A stretch of DNA of 64,000 nucleotides from Diphasiastrum complanatum. Taxonomy: Eukaryota > Streptophyta > Lycopodiopsida > Lycopodiales > Lycopodiaceae. Below are positions 11,480 to 23,339 of this stretch, piece by piece. The notes beneath the pieces were generated by a model. The model was not told the DNA's origin, did no database searches, and saw only the letters and a program-made list of their open reading frames with translations. The translations under genes were made by a program, and so were the position numbers. The first letter of the stretch is position 1. Each line of letters starts with the position of its first letter. Location of the stretch: NCBI GenBank assembly GCA_029204225.1, contig CM055108.1, positions 47,337,146 through 47,401,145 of the forward strand, given 5' to 3'.

Positions 11480-12255
11480 AGCTCTGCCAATGCCGGGGAC
11501 CCCCGTACTCTTACGGGAACTCTTGCAGCCTTCATCTCCCTTCCGTACACAGTCGGCATCCCTTCGAGTTCTGGGAAGGTAAGCTTTCGAGCAACGCAGA
11601 AAAATAGTGTGTTTGATTCTCATTGCACTGGGCATGGACTTGATAATGGATCTGGATTTATTGAGCTTGATCTGCAGCTGGATTTTAGGTTTACAGTTGA
11701 TTGATGTCAAGGTTTTTCAAATGAATGCTTGTCTAGGTTGGAAAGGTATCATGCAGAGTCAGGTGTAGCAGTAATTGTACAGGGCGATGTAAGACTAGGA
11801 GTGGATACTCAGTTTCTGCGCAATATGCACTTTCGTGAAGGATCCCTTTACCAGTTTATTGGAGAGCTGAGAATAGAACCAGCAAATGAAAATCTGGTAC
11901 GTTTACTTTACATAATATCCTGCCTTGTGCAAATGCAATGCTGGCAATGGACTGTCTTGACACATTTCATTCGCAGCTTCGTCCTATAGAACATCTGGAG
12001 GCTGCTCTTGCAATAACTAAAAGCTAATTCAACTCCAGTGATGAAGCTTCCTTAGCGAGTTATGACTCTATAATGATTTGTGTTTTCCTTATGCAGCTTG
12101 CTAGACAATCGTAAACAGCTGAAGTTATTTGTATCGTCCAGATATTAGTGCAGGCTCGTGTGGCGCGAAATGTTGATGGTTTGGATGTAGATCTGTATGA
12201 GAAATCATTGGAGCTGCGCCGACGTTACGAGAAAAAAATGTTTGCAAGTTCGTGA
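11472..12255 (+). CDS. TEN1: TEN1, CST telomere-capping complex subunit
   Basis: Three exons fit: 11472-11578 (donor ggaag|gtaagc), 11737-11896 (acceptor gtctag|gttgg, donor ctg|gtacgt) and 12142-12255 (acceptor gtccag|atatt). Together they encode about 126 residues, a normal TEN1 size. The protein is a single OB-fold. Recognisable blocks are G-T-P-V near residue 10, S-A-S-L-R-V-L-G near 30, V-D-T-Q-F-L-R, G-S-L-Y-Q-F-I-G-E-L in the middle, and the C-terminal Q-A-R-V-A-R-N-V-D-G-L-D-V-D-L-Y helix region. These match plant TEN1 closely. Known role: with STN1 and CTC1 it caps chromosome ends and supports C-strand fill-in in the nucleus. An alternative acceptor 12 bases downstream (gtgcag|gctcg) keeps the frame and would give a protein 4 residues shorter. 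No lesion is seen. Confidence 0.88.
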
Positions 12256-13688
12256 TACTTCTTTTGAAACCACCTCTAATAAGTGAAGGAAAACGATCTT
12301 CGTTCACGCAGCTGCAAACTAGCTCGTTGTTGTTGATATTTAATTGAAGCTTAAAGCCATTTTAGGTTTTTGTTTTTCTTAGAAATCAATCCAGTTTCTT
12401 TGAAATCTGGACATGTGTAAGTCTAAAGTTTGAGTGTTTGACAAGAGATACTTCATGGTGGACCTTGTGAAGTTAATTACACTGCCATTAACACAAATAA
12501 ATTGTTAGAAAGCATCACCTCTAGCAAGTCTATTATGCTAAAGTCCTTGTTGAAATTTGACGTTCTGGATTGCCCTTCGTGCTTTATTTACAGATCATCG
12601 TGGCCGTTTTGTGACGTCCTTATATAGAACTTGGCCTTGCCCTACAAATTTTATTTTGCAGCGGTAGTACTTTCATGCAAATTTCATTTAAAAATTGTTA
12701 TTATTAAATTCCAAGTAAAAATGGTATAAGATTGTCCTATTTACATTTCTTATGTAGATTTCAACCAAACCATTCACTAAACAAGAAGTTACAAGATTGA
12801 AGGCTTCTAGGCTGAATCTAGATGAATCTTGTCCACTAGCCCTACAAATTCTTTCAACTTGCATGAAGCCGAGGCCACAACATGAATATTGAATTATGAA
12901 CTTTGAAACTTTGAAACTTGAAAAGTTGGATAACTCTAAGTTAAAAGCTGGCAAGCTAGCACATTGTTCAAACTTCAGACTTTGCTGAATTATAAACTTT
13001 GAAACTTTGAAACTTGAAAAGTTGGATAACTAAGTTGAAAGCTTGCTAGCTAGCACCTTGTTCAAACTTCAGACTTTGGGCCAAGTTCTCCTATGGCATA
13101 TGCTAAAATGCAAAGTCTTTGAAGTTTGAAGTTTGTCAATCTCAAGTTCAATATTAAGTTATAAATCTTAAAAATTGCAAAGAGTCAAATTTTAAGTTTT
13201 AAAAATGTGTCACGTACTTATTACAACTTATACAAGCACCTTAACTCATGACGCAAGTTGTAGCTCGTCAAAATGGCGGTTTTAAATAGATTATGCACTT
13301 CAATGTTGACGGCCTAAAATTACAAGTGCCTGTCAAATACATTCAAATTGGCCTTTGAAGGGGATGACATGCGTCAAATTTCAATGGTTTAGAACTTAAT
13401 TAGCCAACACAAAATGGTTGCTTATGTTGTCCACTAGTCCATAAAGCGAGCCCACATGGATCATAGTTACATGGGAGCTTGTTCCCAGGGGGCCTTGTTC
13501 CAAAATGAGGTTGTTGTTGTTCGTAGCAAAACTTCTATTTTGGGGCTTGAGGTTATACTAGGTTGCACTTGCTTTTTGGAGAACTTGAGATTATGGGAGA
13601 GGTTATAGAAGGTGAATTTTGGTGAGCGAGGGCCTTAATCGAAGCTAATCGCTATGATAGAGAAATTTGGAGCACCATACATGGGTTA
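12256..13688. other. TEN1 downstream region and unassigned sequence
   Basis: Contains the 95-bp tandem duplication listed separately and many short AACTTTGAA-type reiterations. The right part (about 13450-13690) probably includes the 3' untranslated part or LTR of the minus-strand gypsy element, but no clear LTR boundary is visible. Confidence 0.35.
12891..13078. repeat. two tandem copies of a ~95 bp unit
   Basis: A unit containing 'actttgaaactttgaaactt' and ending 'gttcaaacttcagactttg' occurs at 12891-12985 and 12986-13078 with small indels. The unit itself contains a doubled ctttgaaa. Confidence 0.88.
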
Positions 13689-13689
13689 T

Positions 13690-14904
13690 CCTCCAATAAC
13701 ACTAGATTGGCCTTTTTTTACAAAGTCGTTCCTTTAAACGACTAACATGGAATACAAAATGGACCTTAGTTCCAACTGGAAGTTCTAGTCGATATGCAAT
13801 CCTACCAATCTTGTTAACAATCTTGAAAGGGTTGCTATAACGTGGAGATAACTTCGGACATTTCTATGTTCGAAGTGTCTTAGAGTCCTTTGGGATTCTT
13901 AGATACACCCAATCACCGATCTCAAATTCTCAAGGAGAGCGGCTTCGATAAGCATAGAACTGGGCTCGATCCTGAGTTGATCTAATGCTTGCCCTAGCCA
14001 CTTGCAATATTTTCTGCATATCTTGCAAGAAATCAGCTGCAGCTTGCACCTTGAGACCTTTGAGTCCAACAAAGATAGAGGAACGAGGCTAAAAGTCGTA
14101 CAAGAACATGAAATGACTAAAAGCAGTGGCAGAATGCTTTATACTATTGTATGCGAACTCAACCATTGGGAGGTACTTTTCCCAATCTTATTGTCGCCTA
14201 GAAATATATGCGCGAAGCATATCTTCCATCGACTAGTTGGCACGTTCGATCTGACTATCGGTTTTTGGGTGATCCGTAAATGAAAGACTTAAGGTAGTTT
14301 CCAGTCTCTCAAAGACTGCCTGCCAGAACTTGCTAGTAAACTTAGAATCGCGGTCACTAACAATATCGTTCGGCAAACCATACAACCTGAACAACTTTTC
14401 AACGAAGAGTTGAGCAAGTTCCGAAGCTTTGACAGTAGTTTTTGTTGGAATAAACTGCGCCATTTTGGTAAGCCTATCAACTGCTACCCAAATGGCATCG
14501 TGACCCTTCCCAGACTTGGGAAGTCCGACCACAAAATCCATGGAAATACTTGCCCACTTATTGATGGGAATCTCCAATGGATGTAACAGACCAGCTGCTT
14601 TGAGTCTTTTCGCTTTGTTCACACTTTTGAATATAAGCCTCCACATGACCTTTCATTTTTGGCCAAAAAATTCTCTTTTTACAAGGTCAAGTGTCCTCTT
14701 TATACCACGGTGTCCCGCACTGGGGCTATCGTGGCACTCATGCAGGATTTGGGTCATAATGTCCACAATATCTGGCACACAAACTTTTCCTATACGGAAA
14801 AGTAAACCATTCCTAATGGAATACTCATCAAGTATCTTCTCTTTGCGAGACTTCTTGGAATCCTGCTTTCCAAGATTATTTCTCACAATAGAGCTTCTTG
14901 CCAA
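13690..14904 (-). mobile_element. gypsy-type integrase region
   Basis: Reading on the minus strand. 14904-14653 has the His/Cys zinc-binding module (L-H-E-C-H-D-S-P-S-A-G-H). 14646-14233 is the catalytic core with D-F-V-V-G-L-P (first Asp) and I-V-S-D-R-D-S-K-F (second Asp), and the Glu of Q-I-E-R-A-N is present. 14230-13690 is the degenerate C-terminal part, with K-L-S-P-R-Y and a V-F-H-V-S block, and several stops. Domain order and sequence are those of Ty3/gypsy plant elements related to chromoviruses. No chromodomain can be seen after it. Dead element: multiple frameshifts and stops. Confidence 0.85.
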
Positions 14905-14984
14905 GACTTCTTGTCAAATACGACCAAAAAACTCATCGGTCCGACAAAGGTGTCACAGAGAAAGATACAATTTGGATTGGAACG

Positions 14985-15388
14985 CAGCAAAGCATAACTG
15001 ATTAACCTCTCCAATCCGGCTCAAAGCATCAGCGACACAATTCGATGTACCTCAACAGTACTTAATGTCAAATTTGAACTCCTGAATGAGTTTCAACCAA
15101 CAGGCCTTACGACCCCTAAGGTCCGAGGCATCGTAGATAAACTTAAGAGACTCGTGATTCGTCATAACCATGAATTTAGATCCGTACAAATAATGTCTCC
15201 AGATCTTTAATACGTGGATGACAACAAAAAGTTCCTTCTCATAAGTAGAATACCTACTTTGAGCTGGGTCCTCAACTTCTTGCTTTCAAAAGCCACTGGT
15301 CTACCATTCTGGTAAAGGACTACACCCACCGCATAGTCACTAGCATCCGTTTCTACCAAGAAAGGTTTTCTAGGGTCCACTATATGTA
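14985..15388 (-). mobile_element. gypsy RNase H segment
   Basis: The minus-strand frame directly left of the solo LTR begins 'I-L-H-I-V-D-P-R-K-P-F-L-V-E-T-D-A-S-D-Y-A', the start of the Ty3/gypsy RNase H domain (catalytic Asp in T-D-A-S). It continues with V-G-V-V-L-Y-Q and then decays through frameshifts. It was contiguous with the T-A-P-I-L of 16303 onward before the solo LTR inserted between them. Confidence 0.8.
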
Positions 15389-15393
15389 AGATA

Positions 15394-16297
15394 TGTTGGA
15401 TTTATCTCCTCTACTCTCTTAAATCCCATGTTAATCTAGTTCCATTCATCGCTGCAACAATACATGCATTGTTGCACAGTCCTCTATAACTGAAGACAGG
15501 TCAAGCGAGTGGCACCCGACTTATTGGGATAAGCTGACTCATCGGAGAAGCCCGACTTGGCCGACATATCGGGAAGTCCGACTTGGCGACTTGCCCGAGA
15601 TATCGAGTTACCCGATTTGACATATCGACTTATCAACTATCCCGACTTGATTGGGCTCATCAACGACTTGCTCGACATTCAAATAATCGAGCCTCCTCAC
15701 GCTCACTTCATGTACTGTGCAACTAACTTGACAATGACAGCAGCCACCATAATCTCCCACAGACGGCACAACGACTCTACGCCTTCTCTTTGTACACTCA
15801 TTTGCACAATTGTAAATTTTATATAGATGATATGTAATCACTTTAAGTAATGCAAACATTCATTGAGATAGACACTGTAGATGTTTTCATGCATCGATTC
15901 TTTCTTCAGACTGATTGTCAGTAATAAGCTCGTAGCTTTTACAGAGCGGAGTTAGTTTTTTGAGCACGCGGTTTCGCCCGCTATTGTCTTGTGCTCATAA
16001 CATTAAACTGACGTGTATTTCCATACACAAATCTAAATCAATCACTGTCTTTCATTGAGTCCTTGTCAGTATTTTAAGGTACTACGTTTTAGTGTTTGGC
16101 ATTCTATTGTTTTGTCTGATTGTCTGCTCTTCAGCTTTTGCAAACAATTGTGTAATAAAGCTCTAGTTTAATCTCGTGTTCGCCTACTTAGTTATCAATA
16201 GTGCACGCACCTAGGGAATTCGTCGGCCGCTGCTTTCTAGCAGCAGTAGGATCGTCCTGATCCGATTGCCCGACTTCCGGCCCGTCGTTCCCCAGCA
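15394..16297 (+). mobile_element. solo LTR with 5-bp target-site duplication, nested in the gypsy element
   Basis: The insert starts TGTTGG and ends CCAGCA (TG...CA termini with near-inverted hexamers), 904 bp. It is flanked on both sides by AGATA (15389-15393 and 16298-16302). Removing it plus one AGATA rejoins the gypsy reading frame (A-P-I-L then H-I-V-D), which proves the insertion. No internal region is present, so it is a solo LTR left by recombination between two LTRs, probably of a copia-type element. Orientation is undetermined; + is nominal. Confidence 0.88.
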
Positions 16298-16302
16298 AGA
16301 TA

Positions 16303-16942
16303 GGGGCTGTAGATACTAACATCTTCAAAGCTTCAAAGCTTTGATTAAGTTCATCAGTCCATATAACAGGTGGACTAATTTTTGAACGCCTTCCGGCTTT
16401 CTTCTTATTACCCTTTTTAGTCTTTCTTTTGGCTTTTTTCACTCCTTTAAGAAGATTCGTTAGAGGCAATGCAATTAAGGCATAGTCTGTAATAAATTTA
16501 TGCATAATATGGAAAAATAAACTATCTACATAGCTCTGAATTTTCAACGGCACGTGGGGGACAAACTGGTCCCAGACTTGTTGTTCCCCACCCGCTGCCA
16601 TCCTAACCACATACTTGTGGTCACTTGGTGCGGTTGCCAGCTGTAGCTTCTGCACCAATTTAGCATTAATAAAATTATGAGTAGAACCGTCGTTAAACAA
16701 AATAATCACGGGTTGAACCCACTCATGTGAATGAGGTCGTGAGGTTTAAACACTAGGGTATTAAAACAACAACATTGGGCTAAGGAGTGCTTGCCGAGAT
16801 TGGGTCATATCCCTCATTTCGGCCTCCGTCCGGACCGCATGCCGACAATCTGTTGCTGCAACAGATTTATCGCATGCGCCATTTCTTCCATATCAGTCCC
16901 AACTGGGCTTGGAACTTGGGTGACATCCATAGGAGTCTCCAT
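16303..16942 (-). mobile_element. gypsy gag start, protease and reverse-transcriptase tail (internally deleted)
   Basis: On the minus strand, a gag-like start (M-E-T-P-M-D-V at 16942, then M-E-E-M-A-H-A-I) runs to 16814. At about 16709 an aspartic protease begins with L-F-N-D-G-S-T-H-N-F-I, a variant of the retropepsin D-S-G-S-T-H-N-F-I motif with the Asp and Ser partly altered. After about 65 residues this fuses in frame to the last part of the RT/RNase H connection (Y-A-L-I-A-L-P-L-T-N-L-L-K-G, then S-T-A-P-I-L). Most of gag and nearly all of the RT palm are missing, an internal deletion. A Lys-rich insert follows the L-L-K-G motif. Confidence 0.75.
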
Positions 16943-17271
16943 GGTAGGGGTAAAGTGTAGGAAAAGACGAGGAAAAATGAAGAGCAACGACGTCCAAACC
17001 GTTAAAAACTGGCAACTATAGCTCAAAAGGCCAAGAAAATAAGCTAACTTGAACTTAGAGAGCAAAAACAAGCAACTTAGAAAAATGGGATAAAGAAATG
17101 AGAATGTACATTCCTTTACCCCCTCCTCTTCTTCCATGCAAAAAGGACAAGTGGGGCTTAAGAAAGGCCCCATTTGTCCCTTCTAAAAGTTTTCCATGAT
17201 GTGGGATCACAAAGGGTGCCACATGGCCCATGGACTCCAAAGGGATAAAATTTTGGCCAAGTTCTCTCTCC

Positions 17272-17935
17272 CACCTCCTTTCCCTTACGTACCTCACTCT
17301 TCTCCAAAGCTTTGAAGATTTGCAGGTATAGAGAGAGAGGAGGAAGCAGTACGAACTGCAAGGATAGTTCACCAATGTTTCAATTTTTAGACAAAGATTC
17401 ATAAACTCTTATAAGATTTACAACTTAGAGGTTTATTGTTTCTTTGTAACATGGCTTTGTAACGATTGGTTTATAAAACCAAGCTATTGAAAGGGGGTTG
17501 TGGGGAGGTGTACCTCCTCCCCTCCCCCAAGATGTCAAATGCAGGTGATTAATAAGGGGAGGGGAAGGTACATACATCCCCACCCGCTGCCATCCTATCT
17601 GTGTACTAGTGGTCACTTGGTGCGACCTCCTTTTCCTTACGTACCTCACTCATCCAAAGCTTTGAAGATTTGCAGGTATAGAGAGGGAGGAGGAAACAGT
17701 ACGAACTGCAAGGATAGTTTACCAAAAAATAGTTTTGTTTCAATCTTTTAGACAAAGATTCATAAACTCTTATAAGATTTACAACTTGAGTTTGTAACAT
17801 GGCTTTGTAGCGTTTGGTTTATAAAACCAAGCTATTGAATTCAAAGGGGGCTGTGGGGAGATGTACCTCCTCCCTCTCCCAAGATGTCAAATTTAGGTGA
17901 TTAATAAGGGGAGGAGAAGGTACATACATCCCCCC
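17272..17935. repeat. tandem duplication, ~350 bp unit, with a retroelement patch
   Basis: The block from cacctcctttcc through gtacatacatcccc occurs at about 17272-17576 and again at about 17624-17935 with small indels. Between them, 17577-17631 resembles 16583-16642, the gypsy protease region (shared 'cacccgctgccatcct' and 'gtggtcacttggtgcg'). The unit ends in a C-run that leads into a CA repeat. Confidence 0.85.
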
Positions 17936-17941
17936 CCCCTC

Positions 17942-17942
<1 letters not shown>

Positions 17943-17974
<32 letters not shown>
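17943..17974. repeat. (CA)n microsatellite
   Basis: Uninterrupted dinucleotide run immediately before the LTR that starts near 17976. Its expansion may have erased the LTR's first bases. Confidence 0.92.
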
Positions 17975-17975
<1 letters not shown>

Positions 17976-17976
<1 letters not shown>

Positions 17977-18445
17977 AGTTACGGCCATATTCAGTTAAGG
18001 ACATGGAATAGTCCTAATATGATAGACCGGTCCTCCGGTGTTTGAGATTATTGGTCACGCCTATATTTAATTCCACATCAAGGCCTGTTTGTGACTAATG
18101 ACCTTAAGAGGACCCAGACACTCTAATTTAGACATATGGAATAGTGCATGTACATGTGACAGATATAGGCAAGAGGACTGCATGAAGAGATGTGACCTAT
18201 TTATAGTTGACCTGCATGGGGATTGCATGGGTTCATGCACAAGAATCTACTCTTTATATATTGAGGTAGAGATTATCCCGTCGACAACTTGGGGTTCAGG
18301 TTACCAGTTGCTCTCTTCTCCTCTTGCTTTCACATGGCATGGCTCGGGGGCTGATTTGGGTTCGGTTGGGAGGTTTTACTCCTACATGTCTCATGAGGTT
18401 TTACTCCGATCCTCATCTTAGGAGTTTTCCCTAGTGGTCTTTACA
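17976..18445 (+). repeat. 5' LTR of family L1 element
   Basis: It shares ordered blocks with the 3' LTR at 1257 (gagttacggccat/gttatgtccat, gaggacccag, tttagacat, ctctttatatattgagg). It ends ...ggtctttaca and is followed after one base by a tRNA-Met-type primer-binding site. The tatatatt near 18256 could be its promoter. The exact start is uncertain because of the adjoining CA repeat. Confidence 0.65.
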
Positions 18446-18446
18446 T

Positions 18447-18460
18447 TGGTATCAGAGCCC
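18447..18460 (+). promoter_or_regulatory. primer-binding site (initiator tRNA-Met type)
   Basis: TGGTATCAGAGCCC is the standard plant LTR-retrotransposon primer-binding site, complementary to the 3' end of initiator tRNA-Met. It lies directly after the LTR. Confidence 0.85.
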
Positions 18461-21400
18461 GCCAACTAAGATGCAGTCTTGGATGAGATTGGAGGCAAGC
18501 TCTACATCGGATTGGAAGGTGAAAGCACTTGGATTAGCATCCCAGACTGGACTGCTGATTTCTCAAGGGAAATCGATTTTGGATTCACTAATTCGTGAAT
18601 GAGGCATGTTTGCCAAAAGTGGTGGTAGAGTGCTTTTACACTAGTTTTGGTTTTTGTAAATATTGCTTCTAATTGGTGTTTGATTCCTATATCCTGGTTG
18701 CTTGAGAATTCATATTGGATGTGGGTGGCTTGTTGCTTGATTTTGCTTATTAATGGGGGTTTCGATGACGTGCAAAAATCCAGAATGTTAGATGTGGATT
18801 CATGTTGTTTCAGCTATGTTTATTGATAAATTGATTTTGTATTGATTTATTCTGGAGCATAAACAGACGTAAACATAGGATAAAATTGCAAGTGAAATTC
18901 TCTACTAATAAGTAGAATTTAATGACTGAGATTGGTCAGAACTCCATCTCCCTGGAGATATTGTTCCCTGCAAAACAATTCTTTATGTTGTTTTGTAGAA
19001 CCTTTGATGCTTTGTGAATGCATGGAATGTTCTTGGTTGAAAAACCCAGTTGAAGAACATTTTGGAAAGAGGAACCGTTGGACTGAGCATGCAACTCAGT
19101 TGGGTTGTCTTTTTTTTAATCTCTGAAGTTCGGTTTCCTGTAGGTGGGAACAAAATGATTTTATGAGACTCTGCAACGCTCTCCAAACTCTTGCCTTCAC
19201 TTGTAAGATTTCTGGCCGTTGAACAGCTGGGTTGCACTTAGGTGCTGAAACCGTTGGTCTGTTGGTTGAATCTTCTGTGTATGATCTGACTGAAGCTTAT
19301 AGTCGTTGGGAACAATTGTAGTGGATTTCGGTAGGCTGTTGCAGAGTTGGGAATGCAGATGGGTGGTCGCTAATCTAATTCCAATTGGATTGATCCCTCT
19401 CTATGCTATTTCGACTGTCAGTAGAAGGACTCATCGGCATGTTGTGGGAACATGGAGTCGCATGGATCCAACTTTGTTGATGGATGTGCATAGCAGTGCA
19501 GCCGTGGCAGTATCCACGCGTTCTGTGGCTAGTTCCTAACAACGGTGGAGTGCCCTGCTGTTGCGAGACAGCCAAGAAAGGAGGAGCGCATGCAGCCTAT
19601 TGTATTTTGGAAGGGGAGGCGCTATGGGGGAAGAACCCGAACAGCCATTGCGGTTGTAGCCGCCAGTAAAATGGTTTTGATTCTTTTGTTTGAGAGAGTT
19701 TAGGGTTTTTGGAGGGCCATCCTCATTTCTCTAAGGTTTTTTATTTATTGTTAACCAACGGGGTTGTCTTAGTTGGTTAGCTTGACATCCAAAGTTTCTT
19801 TGGTCTCCGTTGGAGCCTTCCCTTGGAAACCAAGAAGCATTTCTCTAAGGTTTTAAAAAAGAAAAACCATGTGAGGACTTTGATAGCTTTAAGTTTTTTT
19901 TGCCTGGTGAGGCTATGGCATGATTGCTCAAGCTATAGTTGTGATTGACTCTTTTTGCAGCTTAGGGTTGGTTGCATGACGAATTGGAGATGTCATGATG
20001 GTTTGGAGTTGTTTAAGTTTTGCATGGCACTGGGTCTAGTATTGAACTATCCCGGAATGATAAGTAAGTAAATAGTGAAACCTATGAATGGTCCTGTTGA
20101 ACATTTTTCCAATTCGAATGGTCTAATTACCAGTTTTTTAGCTTTGAGTAACATTTGGAAAAATATATTAAAAATTATTTTTTGTCTTTACAAAATTTCC
20201 TAACTGGCAATTTTTTGATTTGGGTCATGAAATTAGGAATATTGGCAAATTGTAATTTCCTATATTATTTTTTTCAGAATTGTACTCGTGAGGGACTTTC
20301 GATTTCTTGGTACGATTTTGTCATTTTTACTCTAGAATAAAGATTTATTCTTAGTTAGGGAGTTAAATTATAAATGGAAATTTTTAATCCATTTATTTTC
20401 CTTTTCTATCAATAAGTTTGTACATCTCTGATTGATTTCAGAAAGTGAAGTGGACGTTTTAGCAAAGTACTTATTGAAGGTGAATTTAAGTTGTGATTGA
20501 TTTGAAATCACTTGTGAGATGAATAGTGATGAGAACTCTTTATTCAACAAAAGTTTTTTGTTGAGTACGGTAAGAGAGTGCTGAAATCTTGTGGATTTCC
20601 TATTCATGCAATTTCATCTTTTACAACTTAAATAATAAATTTCAACAGAGTAATGCTAAAGCCAGTGAAATGAAAAGGAAAAATGGTTCATCATTTACTG
20701 TGTGTCTAAGGAAATTTCTAGGTAGGACCTTAGCAGTTCAAGTTTTTCGGGGGACCCAAAAATCTAAGGGAGGAAGAGAAAAAGACACCTGAAATAGTAA
20801 ATGAGTTCGTGTTATGTAATCGGAATTTCTTTGAAATCTTTGAAGGTTTGCATAATACCAGTTATGGAGTAATTGCATAAAGAATTTGTTAAACGAGAAT
20901 TCATTTAGTTGAATTTTTATGAATATCATATATGATCATGAGAATGATCGTAAATTTTGGTATGATTTGGATGAGAAGAAGCTAATCATCACATGGATCT
21001 TAATTAACCTGTTAGTACTACTCTCGGTTGAGGGATTAATGACCAGGAAAGGTTGATAATGTGTTAAGAGTGTAGGAATTTTCTTGTGGAATCACCCTTT
21101 CATAAATGGATTATGGTTATCCATCATGAATAAAACTTATGGATTCTCCAATGTTTGGCTGTGTCTGATATGTGCCTATACTTGGTATAGGAAATCCAGA
21201 TGAATTGGTTAAATTCTGGATTATCTAATATGGCGGTTAAGGATTGTCTGGAAGGAAGAGCTGATGGTATGGGACATTAGTAATTTTGGAAAGGGAATTC
21301 TAGGACTGTAAAGATCTGATTGCCAATGGTAAGTTTGAGTACCTATTCGCGATAATATGGAAAAAATTAGATCATTGGTTAAGTGAAGGGTATTTTGGAA

Positions 21401-23078
21401 AATTTTGAGATTTAGTTCGGACCCATTAAAGGTATCTCATAATTTACAAAATCAGGAAACCCTTAAACCTATTTCTCACCTTTTTTAGAACCCTTCTTTT
21501 AAATTTCTCAAATTTGGACATCATATTAAATTCATACAATCCTTCCAGTATGAAAATTATTTCTTTTCTGAAGGACTATTTATAATCATGTGAATTACTA
21601 CTTGGATAATGCTTGGAATTTGGAATGTTCCAAGTTGTTACTATCAATTTCTTAGTCCCGAACTGTCTCTTATGCATAAATAGATCTCAAATAGATGATA
21701 GTTACTATCACTCGTGTTGAAAATATCTAGAAGAGAAGTTGTGTATAATGGAGCGAATCCTATTGAGAAGGCACTTATTATTGACTTTTCACGATTCTGA
21801 TATTTTCTCTTATCATCTCTCTAGCAAACTTTTATAAGAAATTGAAAATTTCTTTTAAAAGAAGGGGTGAAGTGATGAGTAAGATTCTGTTAAAGGACCT
21901 ATCGGTTGCACATATTTGAGAGAAATTATCTAGGGATTGTGTGGAACAATCTGAAACTAGAGATGGATTGATATTGGAACTCATTATAAGTAGTACTGAG
22001 TAAGATCAGAAGTTACTAATCTCAGTTGGTAGGGATAGAAGTAAGTTTGATCATGGAATGTCTGGATTGAATCAACCTAATCTTAGTTGGAGTGCTAGGG
22101 TCAAGCAGGGGTTGATTGAGTGAAATTTTGGTGCCAAGTTGTAAGTGGGTTGGAAAACTCGTGAGAGAGGATGTGTTTCCAGTCTCAGAGATTTTTCAGA
22201 TATGTTATTTACTCAAGAGAAATGGAATTCTTTTGTAGCTGAGTTACAAGATTCTCAGTGAGATATGAGAGTAACATATGCAGATATTGGAGGAATCTGC
22301 CACATAAGGACATATGTGTATGTATTGGGTCATAGTTAGATTATTCTCATATGTGCACGATTAATATTGTATGGATCTACTATGTATTCCTGGTTGCTAG
22401 GGTTATTTGGTGCACTTACCCTAGTCAGTGAACATAGGCATATGATCAAGTATTGTTGAAACAGATACTTGCAGAGTTAACGGATTTTTCTGTGAAATAC
22501 TTATTGGTTAACTTAAAAGTGATTTGGATAAGGATCTAAATGTCGTGTTATACTATTAATTGGTGGGATGAACGGTGTGAAGAGAATTCACCAGGAATTG
22601 TTTGTTTGGTGTGTATTGTTTGTAAGACACATGATTATGAATCATTTGGATTCATTAGGGGAAATTGTGTGCATAGGATATATGGAATTCTTGGGTGAGT
22701 ATTTCTCAGTTGAGAAATAGACTCAATTCATTAATGATTGTATCCTAGGGCGCTCAATTGGATAACAAATCATATGGTTCCAAGAATGACAACTGAATTT
22801 TCGAAAAATTCAGTAGACCTTTGGATATCTAAATTTAGTTCTAGACTGTAATCTAAAGTTTTTGGCGGATGAAGATAAGTTATTGATATCATTTTGGTAT
22901 GCTTTTTGTCTTTGACTACTTGATGGTTTGGAATTTGATAACTCACATTTTGGTTTAAGAATCCAGTTTGAGAAATATTCTTAAAATCCAATATTTTCTA
23001 ACAAAAAGGATTTTGAAATGATTCTTATATTTTTTCTGAGTTGTGTATTAAACATAAACTCCAGTATCCTTTAACAAT
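18461..23078 (+). mobile_element. internal region of family L1 element, no recognisable pol
   Basis: About 4.6 kb of AT-rich sequence with only short, unrecognised frames. From 22741 to 23078 it matches the left edge of the window (1-303), then the similarity stops abruptly, so the 3' end of this copy is deleted or replaced. With two LTR-flanked members lacking protease, RT or integrase motifs, the family looks like a large non-autonomous (LARD-like) element. Some degraded coding sequence could have escaped me. Confidence 0.55.
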
Positions 23079-23339
23079 CAAAACACTCAAATTTGAAATC
23101 TACGTAACGTAACTTTTTGAGTCCACATTTTGATTCCACACTAAAAATGGCATAACTGTTTAGTGGTAAGTCCAAATATAGCGAAGTTTAGTGCATTGGA
23201 AAGCACTCGACAAGGGCTTTCCAATGATATGTTACATGACATACTTCTAAGCTACGATTAAAAAGTTATGGCAAGTCAAAAGTATTAGTGTTATAATATT
23301 TTAATAATATAAACTACGTCTTGCACAAATTCTTAAAGG

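Noticed and set aside
15557-15859. Frames on both strands within 15394-16297
   Set aside because: They lie wholly inside the solo LTR and have no motif.
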